Below, piece after piece: positions 24,686-33,379 of a stretch of 56,000 nt of DNA; positions within the stretch are counted from its first letter, which is position 1, and each line of letters opens with the position of its first letter. The stretch comes from Ignavibacteriales bacterium (GTDB lineage Bacteria > Bacteroidota > Ignavibacteria > UBA10030), in contig JACPUH010000043.1 of NCBI GenBank assembly GCA_016192345.1, forward strand, positions 1-56,000, in the 5' to 3' direction. The notes beneath the pieces were generated by a model. The model saw nothing but the letters and a program-made list of their open reading frames with translations. It made no database searches and was not told the origin of the DNA. The position numbers were made by a program, and so were the translations under genes.

Positions 24686-27508
24686 ATGCGGCGTCTTCTA
24701 CGACATATCCTCCCGCTCCTGCTCCTGACGCAACTTGCGTCCGCTCAGTTCTATTACTTCGGCCGCAACAAGGTGCAGTACACGGAATTCGAATGGAAGG
24801 TTCTCCGCACCGAGCACTTTGACATCTATTATTACACCGAGATGAAGGAGCTCGCACAGCGCGGGGCGTTCCTCGCGGAGGAGAGTTACAAACATCTGGA
24901 GCAGAAGTTCAACCACAACATCGCCAACCGCATCCCTCTTATCTTCTACAGCTCGCATCTCCATTTCCAGCAAACGAACGTCACCCCCGGGTTCATCCCG
25001 GAAGGGGTCGGCGGGTTTTTCGAGTTCCTCAAGGGACGGGTGGTAATCCCCTTCCAGGGATCGATGGAGCAATTCGCTCATGTTATCCGGCACGAGTTGG
25101 TCCACGTCTTCATGCATAGCAAACTCAATCGGGTGCTGACCGACCACCGTCAGTCACAGGATAAAGCGCCCCCCCTCTGGTTCACGGAGGGACTTGCCGA
25201 GGCATGGTCCACCGAGTGGAGCACGCAAGCCGACATGGTCCTCCGCGACGCCGTCCTCAATAACTACGTGGTGCCCGTCAACGAAATGGACCGTATCTAC
25301 GGATCGTTCCTGATGTACAAAGAGGGGGAAAATCTCCTCCGGTACATCGCCGAACGGTACGGTGAGGAGAAGATCCTCCTGCTGATGGAAAATTTCTGGA
25401 AGGCCAACACCTTCAGCGAAATCATGAAGCTGACGATCGGGAAGAACTACAAGGAGTTCGACGAGGATTGGATCTATCAGCTGAAGAAACGGTACTACCC
25501 GATCATGGCGAAAGAGGATCTGCCGAGCGGAGTCGCACGCAATATCCTCGATTACGGTTTTAATGTGAAGCCGATCTTCTACTCGCTGGACGGAAAGCAG
25601 CAGGTCTATTTTATCGGCAACCATACCGGGTACACGAACATCTACCGGGTCAACCTCGACGAGGAGAAACCGGAGCCCGAGGTCGTGGTGGAGGGGGAGA
25701 AGACGGACGAGTTCGAAGCGTTTCACCTGTTCCAGAGCAAGATCGACATTTCGAAGGACGGTCTGCTTTCGTTCGTCACCAAGAGCGGCGAGAACGACGC
25801 ACTCCACATTTACGATATCAAGGAGGAAAAACTCCGCGAGACCGTCCGCTTCCGGAACCTCGTCGTCCTCTCTTCTCCCTCATGGTCCCCCGACGGAAAG
25901 CGCATCGTCTTTTCGTCGATCGACAAAGGAGGGAATAACGACCTGTACATTCTCGAAGTGGCCACACGGACGCTGACCCGTTTGACCAACGATTTCTTCA
26001 GCGATAACGACCCGGCATGGTCGCCGGATGGTCGTTTCATCGCGTTCAGCTCGGACCGCAATCCATACGGCCGCCGCGGGAAATTCAACCTGTTCCTGTA
26101 CGATCTCAAGAGCGCGGGCGTGGAGTACCTTACGGTCGGCGACCAGAGCTATTTTGCCCCCTCATGGTCGGGGGACGGCAAGCGCCTTGCCTTTACTTCG
26201 GATATCGACGGTGCGCAGAATGTCTGGGTGATGGACCTGGCCGAACGGCTGGGCGCCCAGTCACTTCGGCCGGTGACGATGCGGAAGATCACCCGGTTCT
26301 CCACGGCGGCGTTCGATCCGAGCTGGGGGGAGAATAACGAGATGATCCTGACCGCGTTCGAGAATTTCAGCTTCCAGATCAAGAGGATCTTTGATATTGA
26401 TGCCCTCGCCGATTCCGTCAACGTCGCCCAAACATTCCGTTTCGATGAACCACCGGGGGAGTTGTGGACGGTGAACAAGCTCGAGGGGCCCTCCCTGGTC
26501 ACCGACTTTCGGTACACGGGGGAGTACAAACTCGATATAGCCCAGAGCCAGATTTCCACCGACCCGATCTTCGGAACCTCCGGCGGCGCTGCCCTCGCGA
26601 TGAGCGACGTCCTCGGGAATGAGCAGTACTATTTCCTGATTTACAATACCGCCCAGGCCCGGTCCGAGTTCCTGGAGAGTTTTAACATTGCGATCTCACG
26701 GCTTTCGCTCGGCAAGCGTGCCAACCATGCGTACGGGATCTTCCATTTTGCCGGCAACCGGTACGACCTCACCGACCCGGACCTTTTCTATTATGAGCGG
26801 GCATTCGGGGGGTACTTTGCGTTGAGCTACCCCCTGTCGAAGTTCCGCCGCATCGAGTCGAGCGTTACCATCAGCAATTCCGACAAGGATATCTTTGTCG
26901 AGTTGCCGCGCAAGGCGCTGTTGATGTCCACCTCGTTCAGCTTTATCGGCGACAACTCGCTGTGGGGCCCGAGCGGACCGCTCGACGGCGGCAGGATGAA
27001 ACTCACCCTTGCCTACACCACGGACGTCCAGCATTCCAACGTGAGTTACTATACCCTGCTTGCCGACTACCGCCACTACTGGCGGCTGTCGACCAGGAGC
27101 GCTCTCGCTTCACGAGTCCATTTGTGGTACAACGAAGGGCGGGAAGCTCGACGCTTCTTCATGGGAGGAAGTTGGGATTTGCGCGGCTGGCAGCGCTGGT
27201 CGATTCGCGGCCAGAAGCTCTGGCTCACGAGCCACGAGCTCCGGTTCCCCTTCATCGATCAGTTGGGCATCCGCTTCCCGTTCGGCGGGTTAACCTTCGG
27301 AGCGATCCGCGGAGCCCTCTTCACGGATATCGGCGGAGCATGGGATCACCAGTATATCGACACGAAGGGGAGCGTCGGAGGGGGGATCCGCTTGAACTTT
27401 GCCGGCGCGATCGTGCTGCGTTATGATATCGGAAAGAGGATCGAGAACAACATGAGGAAGTTCCAGGAAGGACTGTTCCATCAATTCTTTTTCGGTTGGG
27501 ATTTTTAA
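24686..27508 (+). CDS. Metalloprotease / TolB-like propeller / outer-membrane barrel fusion protein
   Basis: A 940-residue exported protein; start set at 24686 because MRRLLRHILPLLLLTQLASA is a good signal, although a start at 24644 (overlapping the previous gene) is possible. Residues about 25-280 form a peptidase-MA-like domain with HELVH at 136-140 and Glu168 in LWFTEGLAEA, a complete zinc site. Residues about 290-600 hold PD40/TolB propeller repeats (PSWSPDGKRIVFSS, PAWSPDGRFIAFSS, PSWSGDGKRLAFTS). Residues about 620-940 are beta-rich and end with RYDIGK...FFFGWDF, like the C-terminal barrel of Omp85/BamA proteins with a terminal Phe. It is probably inserted in the outer membrane with the protease in the periplasm. 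Function is unknown; a role in outer-membrane protein handling is inferred. Confidence 0.82.
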   Translation: MRRLLRHILPLLLLTQLASAQFYYFGRNKVQYTEFEWKVLRTEHFDIYYYTEMKELAQRGAFLAEESYKHLEQKFNHNIANRIPLIFYSSHLHFQQTNVTPGFIPEGVGGFFEFLKGRVVIPFQGSMEQFAHVIRHELVHVFMHSKLNRVLTDHRQSQDKAPPLWFTEGLAEAWSTEWSTQADMVLRDAVLNNYVVPVNEMDRIYGSFLMYKEGENLLRYIAERYGEEKILLLMENFWKANTFSEIMKLTIGKNYKEFDEDWIYQLKKRYYPIMAKEDLPSGVARNILDYGFNVKPIFYSLDGKQQVYFIGNHTGYTNIYRVNLDEEKPEPEVVVEGEKTDEFEAFHLFQSKIDISKDGLLSFVTKSGENDALHIYDIKEEKLRETVRFRNLVVLSSPSWSPDGKRIVFSSIDKGGNNDLYILEVATRTLTRLTNDFFSDNDPAWSPDGRFIAFSSDRNPYGRRGKFNLFLYDLKSAGVEYLTVGDQSYFAPSWSGDGKRLAFTSDIDGAQNVWVMDLAERLGAQSLRPVTMRKITRFSTAAFDPSWGENNEMILTAFENFSFQIKRIFDIDALADSVNVAQTFRFDEPPGELWTVNKLEGPSLVTDFRYTGEYKLDIAQSQISTDPIFGTSGGAALAMSDVLGNEQYYFLIYNTAQARSEFLESFNIAISRLSLGKRANHAYGIFHFAGNRYDLTDPDLFYYERAFGGYFALSYPLSKFRRIESSVTISNSDKDIFVELPRKALLMSTSFSFIGDNSLWGPSGPLDGGRMKLTLAYTTDVQHSNVSYYTLLADYRHYWRLSTRSALASRVHLWYNEGREARRFFMGGSWDLRGWQRWSIRGQKLWLTSHELRFPFIDQLGIRFPFGGLTFGAIRGALFTDIGGAWDHQYIDTKGSVGGGIRLNFAGAIVLRYDIGKRIENNMRKFQEGLFHQFFFGWDF

Positions 27509-27520
27509 TGAATGTTCTGC

Positions 27521-27547
27521 CGCAGAGATCGCAAGGAATACAGAGAG
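27521..27547. repeat. Short tandem repeat, 9-base CGCAGAGAT-type units
   Basis: CGCAGAGAT, CGCAAGGAA and TACAGAGAG in tandem, directly after the fusion-protein stop. Its presence argues that the next gene starts beyond it, at 27613. Confidence 0.6.
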
Positions 27548-27612
27548 AAGGTTTTTTACCATCTCTCAATCCTTCACTATGGGCTCTCTCTATAGCTAAG
27601 TTCTGGGAACCA

Positions 27613-28749
27613 TTGAAAAAGTACTTCATTCTATTTTCCCTTTTCGCGCTCGGATGTGCAGGTATCCGGCTGGATCGTCCATTCCGCCCCGGGGGGGACG
27701 ACTGGCTGATGTACGGCGGCGATAAGTCGCGCGTGAACAGAACCGGCGAGGAAATCGCTCCTCCGCTGGAACAGCTCTGGGAATACAACGCGCTCGCCGG
27801 CATTGCCAGCTCGCCGCTCGTCAGGGATAGCGTGATGCTTGTGACAACGCTACACGGCGAGGTCCAGGCGGTCAATGTGAACAATGGGAAGCGCCTCGGC
27901 TACGTCGTCCTGGAATCCTCCATCGCCGGAACGCCGGCGTGGGATGGGGCCAATGTCTATGTCCCGATCGCCTCCGGCACCGAATCGCTTGTGTGTTTGG
28001 GATTGAACAAGGCCGAACGACGGTGGAGCGTTTCCATCGGTTCCATCGAATCCTCTCCCCTGGTCGTCGGCGATCATCTGTACGTTACCACCCTTGATGG
28101 AGTCCTCTATGCCCTGAACAAAATGGACGGGGAGGAACTCTGGAAGTTCGAGACGGCCCCGAAGGGACGCCGAAAGCCGATCCGTTCATCCCCCGCGAGT
28201 GATGGAGAAGTGATTGTGTTCGGGAGCGATGACGGAACCTTGTATGCGGTCAACCTGAAGGACGGTTCGCTTCGTTGGAAATACGAAACATCCGCCAGCA
28301 TTTTTGCAACCCCCGTCATCAAGGGGGGACGCGCGTTTGTCGGATCGCAGGATGGAGGGTTTTCCTGTGTGGATGTTGCAACAGGATCCCTGATGTGGAA
28401 ATATGAAACCGGCTCCAGGATCTACGGTTCCGCTTCAGCCAATAACGATCTCGTGTTTATTGGTTCCGCGGATGGGACTCTGCATGCCCTCCTTGCGGAG
28501 TCCGGGACAATAGCCTGGACGTTCAGGGCCCGCAGCGTCATCAACAGTGCCCCGCTTGTTGCAGGAACCTATCTCTATGTGGGCTCGCTCGACCGGACGC
28601 TCTACGCCCTCAGTGCAGCATCGGGAGAAGAGTTGTGGCGGTTGCCGTTCGAAGGCCGCATCAAGGTCTCACCGGTCCTCTGGGGCAACACGTTGTTGGT
28701 GACCTATGAGGATAAATTCGTTTCTGCATTCCGTCACTCGAGGGATTGA
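27613..28749 (+). CDS. PQQ-like beta-propeller lipoprotein (BamB-like)
   Basis: A 378-residue protein if translation begins at the TTG at 27613, which opens a lipoprotein signal with lipobox ALGCAG. The longer ATG frame would place 35 repeat-encoded, non-signal residues in front, so TTG is preferred; GGGAA lies 7 bases upstream. The body is a run of about seven blades of the PQQ/BamB kind, each with patterns like LYALNKMDGEELWKFE, LYAVNLKDGSLRWKYE and LYALSAASGEELWRL. No PQQ-enzyme catalytic residues are seen, so a scaffold role as in BamB, the lipoprotein of the outer-membrane assembly machine, is more likely. Its neighbour with an Omp85-like barrel supports this. The stop touches the next start. 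Confidence 0.85.
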   Translation: MKKYFILFSLFALGCAGIRLDRPFRPGGDDWLMYGGDKSRVNRTGEEIAPPLEQLWEYNALAGIASSPLVRDSVMLVTTLHGEVQAVNVNNGKRLGYVVLESSIAGTPAWDGANVYVPIASGTESLVCLGLNKAERRWSVSIGSIESSPLVVGDHLYVTTLDGVLYALNKMDGEELWKFETAPKGRRKPIRSSPASDGEVIVFGSDDGTLYAVNLKDGSLRWKYETSASIFATPVIKGGRAFVGSQDGGFSCVDVATGSLMWKYETGSRIYGSASANNDLVFIGSADGTLHALLAESGTIAWTFRARSVINSAPLVAGTYLYVGSLDRTLYALSAASGEELWRLPFEGRIKVSPVLWGNTLLVTYEDKFVSAFRHSRD

Positions 28750-29532
28750 ATGATTCGTCTTTTCTTTTTTTTGTTGATCGTCGGAACTTCTTCCGTCTGC
28801 GTCGGTCAGGAGACCGGACCCGCCGGGGAGACCGGAAAAGTCTCCGTTACCACCGATCCGTCCGGAGCGGACTTGTTTCTCGACTCTCTCTATTTGGGCA
28901 AGACTCCGCTGGTGAACGTTGTCGTTCCCGCAGGAACGCATGCCGTCAGGGTTGTGTATCCCTCCGCATTCAGTTGGAATGCCCTGTCGAAGGTGGAGAC
29001 GGTGCACGTGGCGGCAGAATCGCATCTGAACAAGATCATCGAACTGGGGACGCATGCCGTGATCACTTCCGATCCGGAAGGGGGGCGGGTGATGTACCAA
29101 GGGGTGGAACTGGGGAGGACCCCGCTGTTCCTTCGCAGGTCCGCGAAAGTGACGGGGGAGTTGACGGTTGAAAAAGAGGGGTACATCCCTCAAAAAGTGT
29201 CGCTGGCTGCGGTCAGGCCCTCCACCTCCATCCGACTTCAAGCCATGCCCGAAACGCTTGCCCATGCTTCACCGGAAATTCTCCCTGCGAACTACGATCT
29301 CAGCGGAACGGATAACTGGGTGACCTATACGTCCGCTTCGTCCATGATCGTCTCCGGCGTTCTTTCCGCTCATTTCAAACACCAGGCGAACAAAGATTTC
29401 GATGCCTATCTTCTTACCAAGGACCCGGCGTTGCTTAACTCCACCCGGCGCCTCGACAACTGGGCCGCCGCCACGTTCGTCCTTACCCAGGTCAGCTTTG
29501 CCGTCCTCACCTACGTCTTGCTTTTCGAATGA
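28750..29532 (+). CDS. PEGA-domain exported protein
   Basis: A 260-residue protein with a signal peptide (MIRLFFFLLIVGTSSVCVG) whose ATG comes straight after the TGA of the lipoprotein gene. Two PEGA domains follow: GKVSVTTDPSGADLFLDSL...GKTPL near 29-95 and HAVITSDPEGGRVMYQGVELGRTPL near 100-165. The C-terminal part has two helical, weakly hydrophobic segments, the last ending LTYVLLFE. PEGA domains are beta-sandwiches found on cell-surface proteins; their role is not well known. Tight spacing ties it to the barrel and propeller genes upstream. Confidence 0.8.
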   Translation: MIRLFFFLLIVGTSSVCVGQETGPAGETGKVSVTTDPSGADLFLDSLYLGKTPLVNVVVPAGTHAVRVVYPSAFSWNALSKVETVHVAAESHLNKIIELGTHAVITSDPEGGRVMYQGVELGRTPLFLRRSAKVTGELTVEKEGYIPQKVSLAAVRPSTSIRLQAMPETLAHASPEILPANYDLSGTDNWVTYTSASSMIVSGVLSAHFKHQANKDFDAYLLTKDPALLNSTRRLDNWAAATFVLTQVSFAVLTYVLLFE

Positions 29533-29594
29533 CAAACCAGGCTTGAACGTCATTCCTCTTTTGTCTATTTTGTCCGCGCACTGAGTCCGCCTCC

Positions 29595-30227
29595 ATGAGC
29601 CCACACGCCGATCTTGCACGCCTGCTTGTCTCCGTTTCCCATCGTCTCTATGAACGGGGATTTGTCACAGCGAACGACGGCAACGTCAGTGCGCTCCTCC
29701 CGAACGGCAACATCCTGGCAACCCCCACTTCCATGAATAAAGGGAGCGTCGGTGAGTCCGATCTGGTCGAGCTTGCACCTGATGGCGCCCTGATTTCTTC
29801 CGGACGCGGGGCCTCTTCCGAAATTGGGATGCACCTCTTTATTTACCGGGAACGCGCTGATGTGCAGGCTGTGGTGCATGCGCATCCGACCTATGCAACG
29901 GGTTTTGCGGCAGCCCGCATCGGACTCACGGAGCCGGTGTTCCCCGAGGTCGTCGTCGGGTTGGGTCGCATCCCCCTTGCATCGTATGCGACGCCTTCAA
30001 CGCATGAAGTCGCCGAGTCGATCGCCCCATTTGTCAAGGAGGCCAACGCCATCATGCTCGCGAACCATGGGGTGGTGACGTACGGAAAAAGCCTGGACGA
30101 CGCGTATTACAAAATGGAGAAGGTGGAACATGCGGCCCATATGCTCTTTGTCGCACGCATGCTGGGAGGGGAACGGGTCCTGAGCGGCGGGGAGGTTGGC
30201 AAACTTCTCTCCACGTTCAAAAAGTAG
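29595..30227 (+). CDS. Class II aldolase/adducin family protein (fuculose-phosphate aldolase-like)
   Basis: A 210-residue protein of the zinc class II aldolase/epimerase family. Metal ligands are visible in VVHAHPTYAT (HxH near 95-97) and in ANHGVVTYG (His near 154), and the catalytic Glu in SSEIGMH near 77. The N-terminal FVTANDGNVSALLPNGNILATPTSMNKG is the usual phosphate-binding start. Members split or epimerise sugar phosphates such as L-fuculose-1-P or L-ribulose-5-P; the substrate here is unclear. The gene has little ribosome-site signal and lies 62 bases after the PEGA gene. Confidence 0.88.
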   Translation: MSPHADLARLLVSVSHRLYERGFVTANDGNVSALLPNGNILATPTSMNKGSVGESDLVELAPDGALISSGRGASSEIGMHLFIYRERADVQAVVHAHPTYATGFAAARIGLTEPVFPEVVVGLGRIPLASYATPSTHEVAESIAPFVKEANAIMLANHGVVTYGKSLDDAYYKMEKVEHAAHMLFVARMLGGERVLSGGEVGKLLSTFKK

Positions 30228-30276
30228 AAATTGTATTCAACGGTTTTTCACTCACCACAACGCAAGCAAGCTCACG

Positions 30277-31404
30277 ATGGCAAATAAAATTCGGGTTGGA
30301 GTGGTCTTTGGAGGAAGGTCGGCAGAGCATGAAGTATCGCTGGCCTCGGCGACCTCCGTCATCAAAGCCCTCGACAGGAATAAGTATGAAGTGATTCCCA
30401 TCGGCATTTCCCATGAAGGGAGATGGCTGAGCTCCGGCGAGGCGCTTCGGTTATTGAAAGAGGGGGTGGATATCCGAAACCAGCCCGAGCATATCCTCGT
30501 CCCGGATCCGCGCAAGCAGGGACTTGTTCCGCTTCAAAACTCCGGAGCGGCCGTCACTTCCCATGCCGTCGATGTTGTGTTTCCCGTGATCCATGGTCCC
30601 TACGGGGAAGACGGGACGATCCAGGGGTTGTTCGAGCTTGCGGATATTCCGTACGTCGGTTCCGGCGTCCTGGGATCGGCGGTGGGCATGGACAAGGTGG
30701 TACAGAAGCAACTGCTCCGGCAGGCGGATATTCCCGTCGCCCCGGACCTCTGGTTTCCCTATTACGAGTTTGTCCGTCATCAAAAAAGGATTCTCGCATC
30801 CATTGAAAAAAAACTCCGGTATCCCTGCTTTGTGAAGCCGCCGAACATGGGATCGAGTGTCGGGATCAGCAAGGCGCATACGCGGGAGGAGCTGATTGCA
30901 GCGATCCATCTTGCGGGGGAGTTCGACCGTACGATACTCGTCGAACGAGGGATCCCCAACGCGCGTGAGATCGAATGTAGCGTTCTCGGTAACGAGGAGC
31001 CCATGGCCTCCGTGCCGGGCGAGATCATTCCGTCGAATGAGTTCTACGACTATGACGCAAAATATGTGGATGGGAAGTCCAAAGCCGAAATCCCCGCGAA
31101 ACTGCCGAAGGCGGTCGTGAAGCGCATCCAGGACTATTCCCTCCGTGCGTTCAAAGCCCTTGATTGCGCCGGCATGGCCCGGGTCGATTTTCTCGTGCAG
31201 CGAAAGGGGACGAAGATCACACTGAATGAGGTCAATACCATCCCCGGCTTCACGTCGATCAGCATGTATCCGAAACTGTGGCAGGCCTCCGGGCTTTCCT
31301 ACCCCGAGTTGCTGGACAAGCTCATTACGCTCGCCATGGAACGCCACGAGTCGAAAAAGAATCTGAAGACGACCTACCAGCCGAAGGCGGAGTGGTTTAA
31401 GTAG
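30277..31404 (+). CDS. ddl: D-alanine--D-alanine ligase
   Basis: A 375-residue ATP-grasp enzyme that joins two D-Ala for peptidoglycan. The ATG at 30277 is used because the family begins at [21 protein letters not shown]; the longer frame overlaps the aldolase and has no homology-like content. Blocks in order: [15 protein letters not shown], the ATP-grasp strand [26 protein letters not shown] and the C-terminal ARVDFLV...[20 protein letters not shown] with metal-binding Glu and Asn. The YxxKxxx omega-loop is [17 protein letters not shown]. Length and residues are normal. The DivIC/FtsB-like gene follows. Confidence 0.95.
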   Translation: MANKIRVGVVFGGRSAEHEVSLASATSVIKALDRNKYEVIPIGISHEGRWLSSGEALRLLKEGVDIRNQPEHILVPDPRKQGLVPLQNSGAAVTSHAVDVVFPVIHGPYGEDGTIQGLFELADIPYVGSGVLGSAVGMDKVVQKQLLRQADIPVAPDLWFPYYEFVRHQKRILASIEKKLRYPCFVKPPNMGSSVGISKAHTREELIAAIHLAGEFDRTILVERGIPNAREIECSVLGNEEPMASVPGEIIPSNEFYDYDAKYVDGKSKAEIPAKLPKAVVKRIQDYSLRAFKALDCAGMARVDFLVQRKGTKITLNEVNTIPGFTSISMYPKLWQASGLSYPELLDKLITLAMERHESKKNLKTTYQPKAEWFK

Positions 31405-31426
31405 GGCTTGGGATGAGGCAATGGTG

Positions 31427-31454
31427 GTGAACTGTAAACAGTGAACCGTGAAGT
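31427..31454. repeat. Short tandem repeat, 7-base unit GTGAACT, four copies
   Basis: GTGAACT, GTAAACA, GTGAACC, GTGAAGT in exact 7-base register, 22 bases after the ddl stop. Unit differs from the other three heptad loci. Confidence 0.75.
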
Positions 31455-31518
31455 GGTGAGGGGGGAGGCTTCTCACAATTTGCAAAACGGTGAAAATAAA
31501 ACTACCTTTGCACCATCC

Positions 31519-31860
31519 ATGGAAGGCCAGTTCTACAGAAAAATCAAAACGAACAGCGCTGTGAACCTCCTGGCAAAGAAGGTATTTAAATCCAGGCGTC
31601 AGGCGTTGGTGGTCATTGGCGGAGCGTTCGTCATGGCCTTCGTCCTCTTTAATAACCGCGGCGTGGTTGCCCGCATTCGCCTCGAGGTCGAACGACGTGA
31701 GACGATCGAAAAAGTGCGGGAGGCAGAGAAGGAGACGAAACGGCTGCAATCGTACCTGAAAGCGCTGGATGGCGACCGGAAGACGATCGAGAAGGTGGCA
31801 AGAGAAAAGTATGGGATGGCGCGCGAAGGGGAGACGGTGTATAAGGTGAAGAAAGACTGA
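31519..31860 (+). CDS. DivIC/FtsB-type septum formation protein
   Basis: A 113-residue bitopic protein from the ATG at 31519 (the longer GTG frame runs through the heptad repeat and is rejected). A short basic cytoplasmic end is followed by one membrane span (about residues 30-48, ALVVIGGAFVMAFVLF), then a periplasmic coiled coil (RLEVERRETIEKVREAEKETKRL) and the family's ending KVAREKYGMAREGETVYKV. This layout is that of FtsB/DivIC, which join FtsL and FtsQ/DivIB in the divisome. Following ddl fits a cell-wall and division pairing. A terminator comes about 140 bases later. Confidence 0.85.
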   Translation: MEGQFYRKIKTNSAVNLLAKKVFKSRRQALVVIGGAFVMAFVLFNNRGVVARIRLEVERRETIEKVREAEKETKRLQSYLKALDGDRKTIEKVAREKYGMAREGETVYKVKKD

Positions 31861-31898
31861 TTGTTGGGGGAGATGGCAGATAACAGAATGCAGGCGGC

Positions 31899-31940
31899 AG
31901 TAAGAAGTAAGAAGTATCAAGTATTGAGTAGAAAGTAACT
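31899..31940. repeat. Short tandem repeat, 7-base unit AGTANNA, six copies
   Basis: AGTAAGA, AGTAAGA, AGTATCA, AGTATTG, AGTAGAA, AGTAACT: six units in strict 7-base register with AGTA fixed and the last three bases variable. It lies in the gap between the DivIC gene and rarA. Confidence 0.85.
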
Positions 31941-31997
31941 GGCGGTTATTACAACCTTGAAGGCCCGCAAATCCGCGGGGAATGAAAACAAGTTCAG

Positions 31998-32032
31998 CCA
32001 ACATCACAGGAACAAGCCGATGTTGGTTTTTT
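31998..32032 (+). terminator. Rho-independent terminator 12 bases before rarA
   Basis: CCAACATC (31998-32005) and GATGTTGG (32019-32026) form an 8-base stem with a 13-base loop, followed by six T. It should end the ddl/DivIC transcript. Its closeness to the rarA ATG (32045) leaves almost no room for a separate leader. Confidence 0.75.
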
Positions 32033-32044
32033 CGTTTATAAACG

Positions 32045-33379
32045 ATGCCAGACCTTTTCGGAAACGATCCACACTCTCCCCCCCGCATGACCCTTTCCGA
32101 TTCCGCCCCCCTGGCGGAACGGGTGCGGCCGAAGACCATTGATGAGTTTGCAGGTCAGGGACACCTTCTGGGGGAAGGCAAGCCTCTTCGTGTGATGTTG
32201 GAGAAAGGGGAGACCACGTCCATGATTCTTTGGGGCCCGCCCGGGGTGGGGAAGACAACTCTCGCACGGCTGATTGCCCATCACGTTCAGGCGGAATTCT
32301 TCCAGCTCAACGCCGTCTCGTCCGGCGTAAAGGATGTGCGGGATGTGATCGGCAAAGCGGAGAAGAACGAAAAGCTTCGGAAGAAACGGACGCTGCTCTT
32401 CATCGACGAGATTCACCGGTTCAACAAGGCCCAGCAGGACGCGTTGCTCCATAGCGTTGAGGAAGGGATCGTCACCTTGATCGGCGCCACCACCGAGAAT
32501 CCCTCGTTCGAAGTCATCTCCCCTCTTCTTTCGCGCTGCCGCGTGTATGTGCTGGAGGCGTTGGGAGCTACGGAGCTTTCCTCCATTCTCGATCACGCAC
32601 TCTCCACCGACCGGTTCCTTTCGAAACGCTCCATCACTATTGAAGATCGCGATTTCCTGATGCTCCTCTCCGGCGGCGATGCCCGAAAACTGCTGAACGG
32701 CCTCGAAGTTGCACTGAGCCTGACCAAACCGGGACCCGACAACAGCGCGGTCATCACCAAGAAAACCATCGAGGAGGCTTTTCAACGGAAGTACACGTTG
32801 TATGACAAAGGCGGGGACCAGCACTACGATACGATTTCGGCGTTCATTAAAAGTCTTCGCGGGAGCGATCCCGATGCGGCGATCTACTGGATGGCGCGGA
32901 TGCTGGATGGGGGAGAGGACCCGAAATTCATCGCCCGGCGGATGGTGGTCCTTGCTTCCGAAGACGTCGGGAACGCCGATCCGTACGCACTGACCCTTGC
33001 CACCTCCTGTTTCACCGCCATCGATTATATTGGCATGCCGGAGGCGCGTATCATTCTTGCACAAACCGCCGCCTACCTTGCAGCGGCTCCCAAAAGCAAT
33101 GCCTCGTACCTTGCCATCGAGCAGGCGTGGGAGGATGTCCGGAACCTCCCGAACCTCCCGGTCCCGCTCCATATCCGCAACGCGCCAACCAAGCTGATGT
33201 CCGATCTCAACTACGGTAAGGAGTATAAATACGGCCACAACTATGATGAGCATTTCGTCGAGCAGCAGTATTTGCCCGATAATCTGAAAGAAAAGATCTA
33301 TTACAAGCCGACCGGGGAGGGGGGCGAAAAAAGCATCCGGGAGAGGTTGAACCGATGGTGGAAGAAGAAACAGCGATGA
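32045..33379 (+). CDS. rarA: Replication-associated recombination protein A (RarA/MgsA) AAA ATPase
   Basis: A 444-residue AAA+ ATPase of the clamp-loader clade, acting at stalled replication forks. Family signatures: [27 protein letters not shown] at the start, Walker [14 protein letters not shown] (about 62-74), Walker [20 protein letters not shown] (about 116-134), [12 protein letters not shown] (sensor 1) and the C-terminal tetramer domain with [30 protein letters not shown]. Normal length. It ends in an ATGA overlap with the Nudix gene. A terminator lies just upstream, so the promoter is unclear. Confidence 0.96.
   Translation: MPDLFGNDPHSPPRMTLSDSAPLAERVRPKTIDEFAGQGHLLGEGKPLRVMLEKGETTSMILWGPPGVGKTTLARLIAHHVQAEFFQLNAVSSGVKDVRDVIGKAEKNEKLRKKRTLLFIDEIHRFNKAQQDALLHSVEEGIVTLIGATTENPSFEVISPLLSRCRVYVLEALGATELSSILDHALSTDRFLSKRSITIEDRDFLMLLSGGDARKLLNGLEVALSLTKPGPDNSAVITKKTIEEAFQRKYTLYDKGGDQHYDTISAFIKSLRGSDPDAAIYWMARMLDGGEDPKFIARRMVVLASEDVGNADPYALTLATSCFTAIDYIGMPEARIILAQTAAYLAAAPKSNASYLAIEQAWEDVRNLPNLPVPLHIRNAPTKLMSDLNYGKEYKYGHNYDEHFVEQQYLPDNLKEKIYYKPTGEGGEKSIRERLNRWWKKKQR

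Noticed and set aside
31899..31940. CRISPR array
   Set aside because: Repeat units are 7 bases with no spacers, and no cas gene is in the window.
30451..32139. 562-codon open frame on the minus strand
   Set aside because: It spans ddl, the DivIC gene, two repeats and the rarA start in antisense; no motif or start signal.
32036..33253. 405-codon open frame on the minus strand
   Set aside because: Antisense to rarA, whose Walker motifs and family blocks are unmistakable.
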